Shown here: positions 12,946 to 13,472 of the stretch, in pieces
How positions within the stretch are numbered: position 1 is the first letter of the stretch
Layout of the letters: every line of letters begins with the position of its first letter
Origin: Fidelibacterota bacterium
GTDB taxonomy: Bacteria > Fidelibacterota > Marinisomatia > Marinisomatales > UBA1611
Reading direction: 5' to 3'
DNA: 13,472 nt
NCBI GenBank assembly: GCA_015658495.1
Contig: DQOT01000293.1
Span: 1 to 13,472 of the forward strand
Translations under genes and position numbers: made by a program
The notes under the pieces: model-generated
Told to the model about the DNA's origin: nothing
Seen by the model: only the letters and a program-made list of their open reading frames with translations
Database searches by the model: none

Positions 12946-13472
12946 TGGAAAAACTCTATAATTTTATCAACGGCGAATTTGTCCCGCCAAATTCCAATCA
13001 GTATTTAGATGTTTATGAACCTGCAACAGGTCAAGTGTATGCCCAAGTTTCAGATTCGAATTCGGATGATGTTGAACAAGCTTATCAGTCTGCCCAATCT
13101 GCTTTTAAGAATTGGTCAGGATTATCTGTAAAAGATAGAGCAAACTATTTATATAAAATCGCAGATGGCATCGAATCTCGATTGGATGAATTAGCTGAAT
13201 ATGAATCTCGGGATACAGGGAAGCCAATTTCCCTGGCAATGTCCGTTGATATTCCACGAGCCGTATCCAATTTTCGGTTCTTCGCGGATTATGGCCAATC
13301 GTTCAATTTTGAACAGGAACTGACAAGTGAAGTTTCTTTTAATAAAATTAATCGTTCACCTTTGGGCGTGGTGGGGTGTATTTCACCCTGGAATCTACCC
13401 CTTTATTTATTTTCATGGAAAATTACCCCTGCATTTATTGCCGGAAATACAGTGATAGCAAAACCGTCAGAA
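12945..13472 (+). CDS. ALDH8-like aldehyde dehydrogenase, probably 2-aminomuconate semialdehyde dehydrogenase (3' end outside window)
   Basis: The first 176 codons of an NAD-dependent aldehyde dehydrogenase are present. The start is GTG 12945, overlapping the nadC stop by one base. The frame is open to the window edge, and the protein begins EKLYNFINGEFVPPNS directly at the family's normal N terminus. Motifs seen are YEPATGQVYAQV, the D-x-GKP segment (SRDTGKPISLA), DIPRAVSNFRFFADY, SPLGVVGCISPWNLPLYLFSW with the oxyanion Asn150, and AGNTVIAKPSE with the cofactor Lys. The DIPR...NFRFF and SPWNLPLYLxxWKI blocks closely resemble human ALDH8A1 and bacterial 2-aminomuconate or 2-hydroxymuconate semialdehyde dehydrogenases. 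The catalytic Cys and Glu lie beyond the window. Next to TDO and nadC, 2-aminomuconate semialdehyde is the likeliest substrate; hydroxymuconate or betaine-type aldehydes are alternatives. Confidence 0.9.
   Translation, partial: MEKLYNFINGEFVPPNSNQYLDVYEPATGQVYAQVSDSNSDDVEQAYQSAQSAFKNWSGLSVKDRANYLYKIADGIESRLDELAEYESRDTGKPISLAMSVDIPRAVSNFRFFADYGQSFNFEQELTSEVSFNKINRSPLGVVGCISPWNLPLYLFSWKITPAFIAGNTVIAKPSE

Noticed and set aside
1..13472. tRNA, rRNA, CRISPR array, insertion sequence, prophage or integrase attachment site
   Set aside because: No cloverleaf, rRNA-like, regularly spaced repeat, transposase or integrase sequence was seen in reading the window.

Overview
The window looks like the chromosome of a diderm (outer-membrane-bearing) environmental bacterium of moderate to low GC. 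It has a TonB-dependent receptor with an N-terminal carboxypeptidase-regulatory-like domain, two candidate lipoproteins and secreted multi-domain amidohydrolases. This style is common in the Bacteroidota/Neomarinimicrobiota (Marinimicrobia, SAR406) neighbourhood. The phylum is an inference from gene style only. No RNA genes, CRISPR arrays, insertion sequences or phage genes were seen.

Layout. (1) 1-422: the 3' end of a membrane protein. (2) 554-3759, plus strand: a TetR-type regulator whose stop codon overlaps the start of a TonB-dependent receptor, then a small lipoprotein whose signal peptide carries an in-frame amber codon. A palindrome at 511-536 is a candidate operator. (3) 3857-4258: a DUF454 (YbaN-like) inner-membrane protein, flanked on both sides by degenerate CACGAAG/CACAAAG-type inverted-repeat elements. 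(4) 4341-9504, minus strand: a tightly overlapping operon, LOG-family nucleotide phosphoribohydrolase -> 1010-aa double amidohydrolase -> 439-aa amidohydrolase-like protein. Only one of the three amidohydrolase modules keeps a recognisable metal-ligand set. (5) 9749-13472, plus strand: small lipoprotein -> tryptophan 2,3-dioxygenase -> (repeat region with a possible 18-codon ORF) -> divergent SDR without YxxxK -> quinolinate phosphoribosyltransferase -> ALDH8-like aldehyde dehydrogenase, which begins with GTG and runs off the window.

How the genes may work together. The right-hand cluster combines the first step of tryptophan oxidation (TDO) with both exits from 2-amino-3-carboxymuconate semialdehyde. 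Quinolinate phosphoribosyltransferase leads to NAD, and the ALDH8-like dehydrogenase is the type that oxidises 2-aminomuconate semialdehyde in catabolism. The middle kynurenine-pathway enzymes are not in the window and would be expected downstream or elsewhere. The SDR in this cluster lacks the usual catalytic Tyr and Lys and is the least explained member. Stop/start codons overlapping by one base (TAATG, TGATG, TAGTG) recur at five junctions, which suggests translational coupling.
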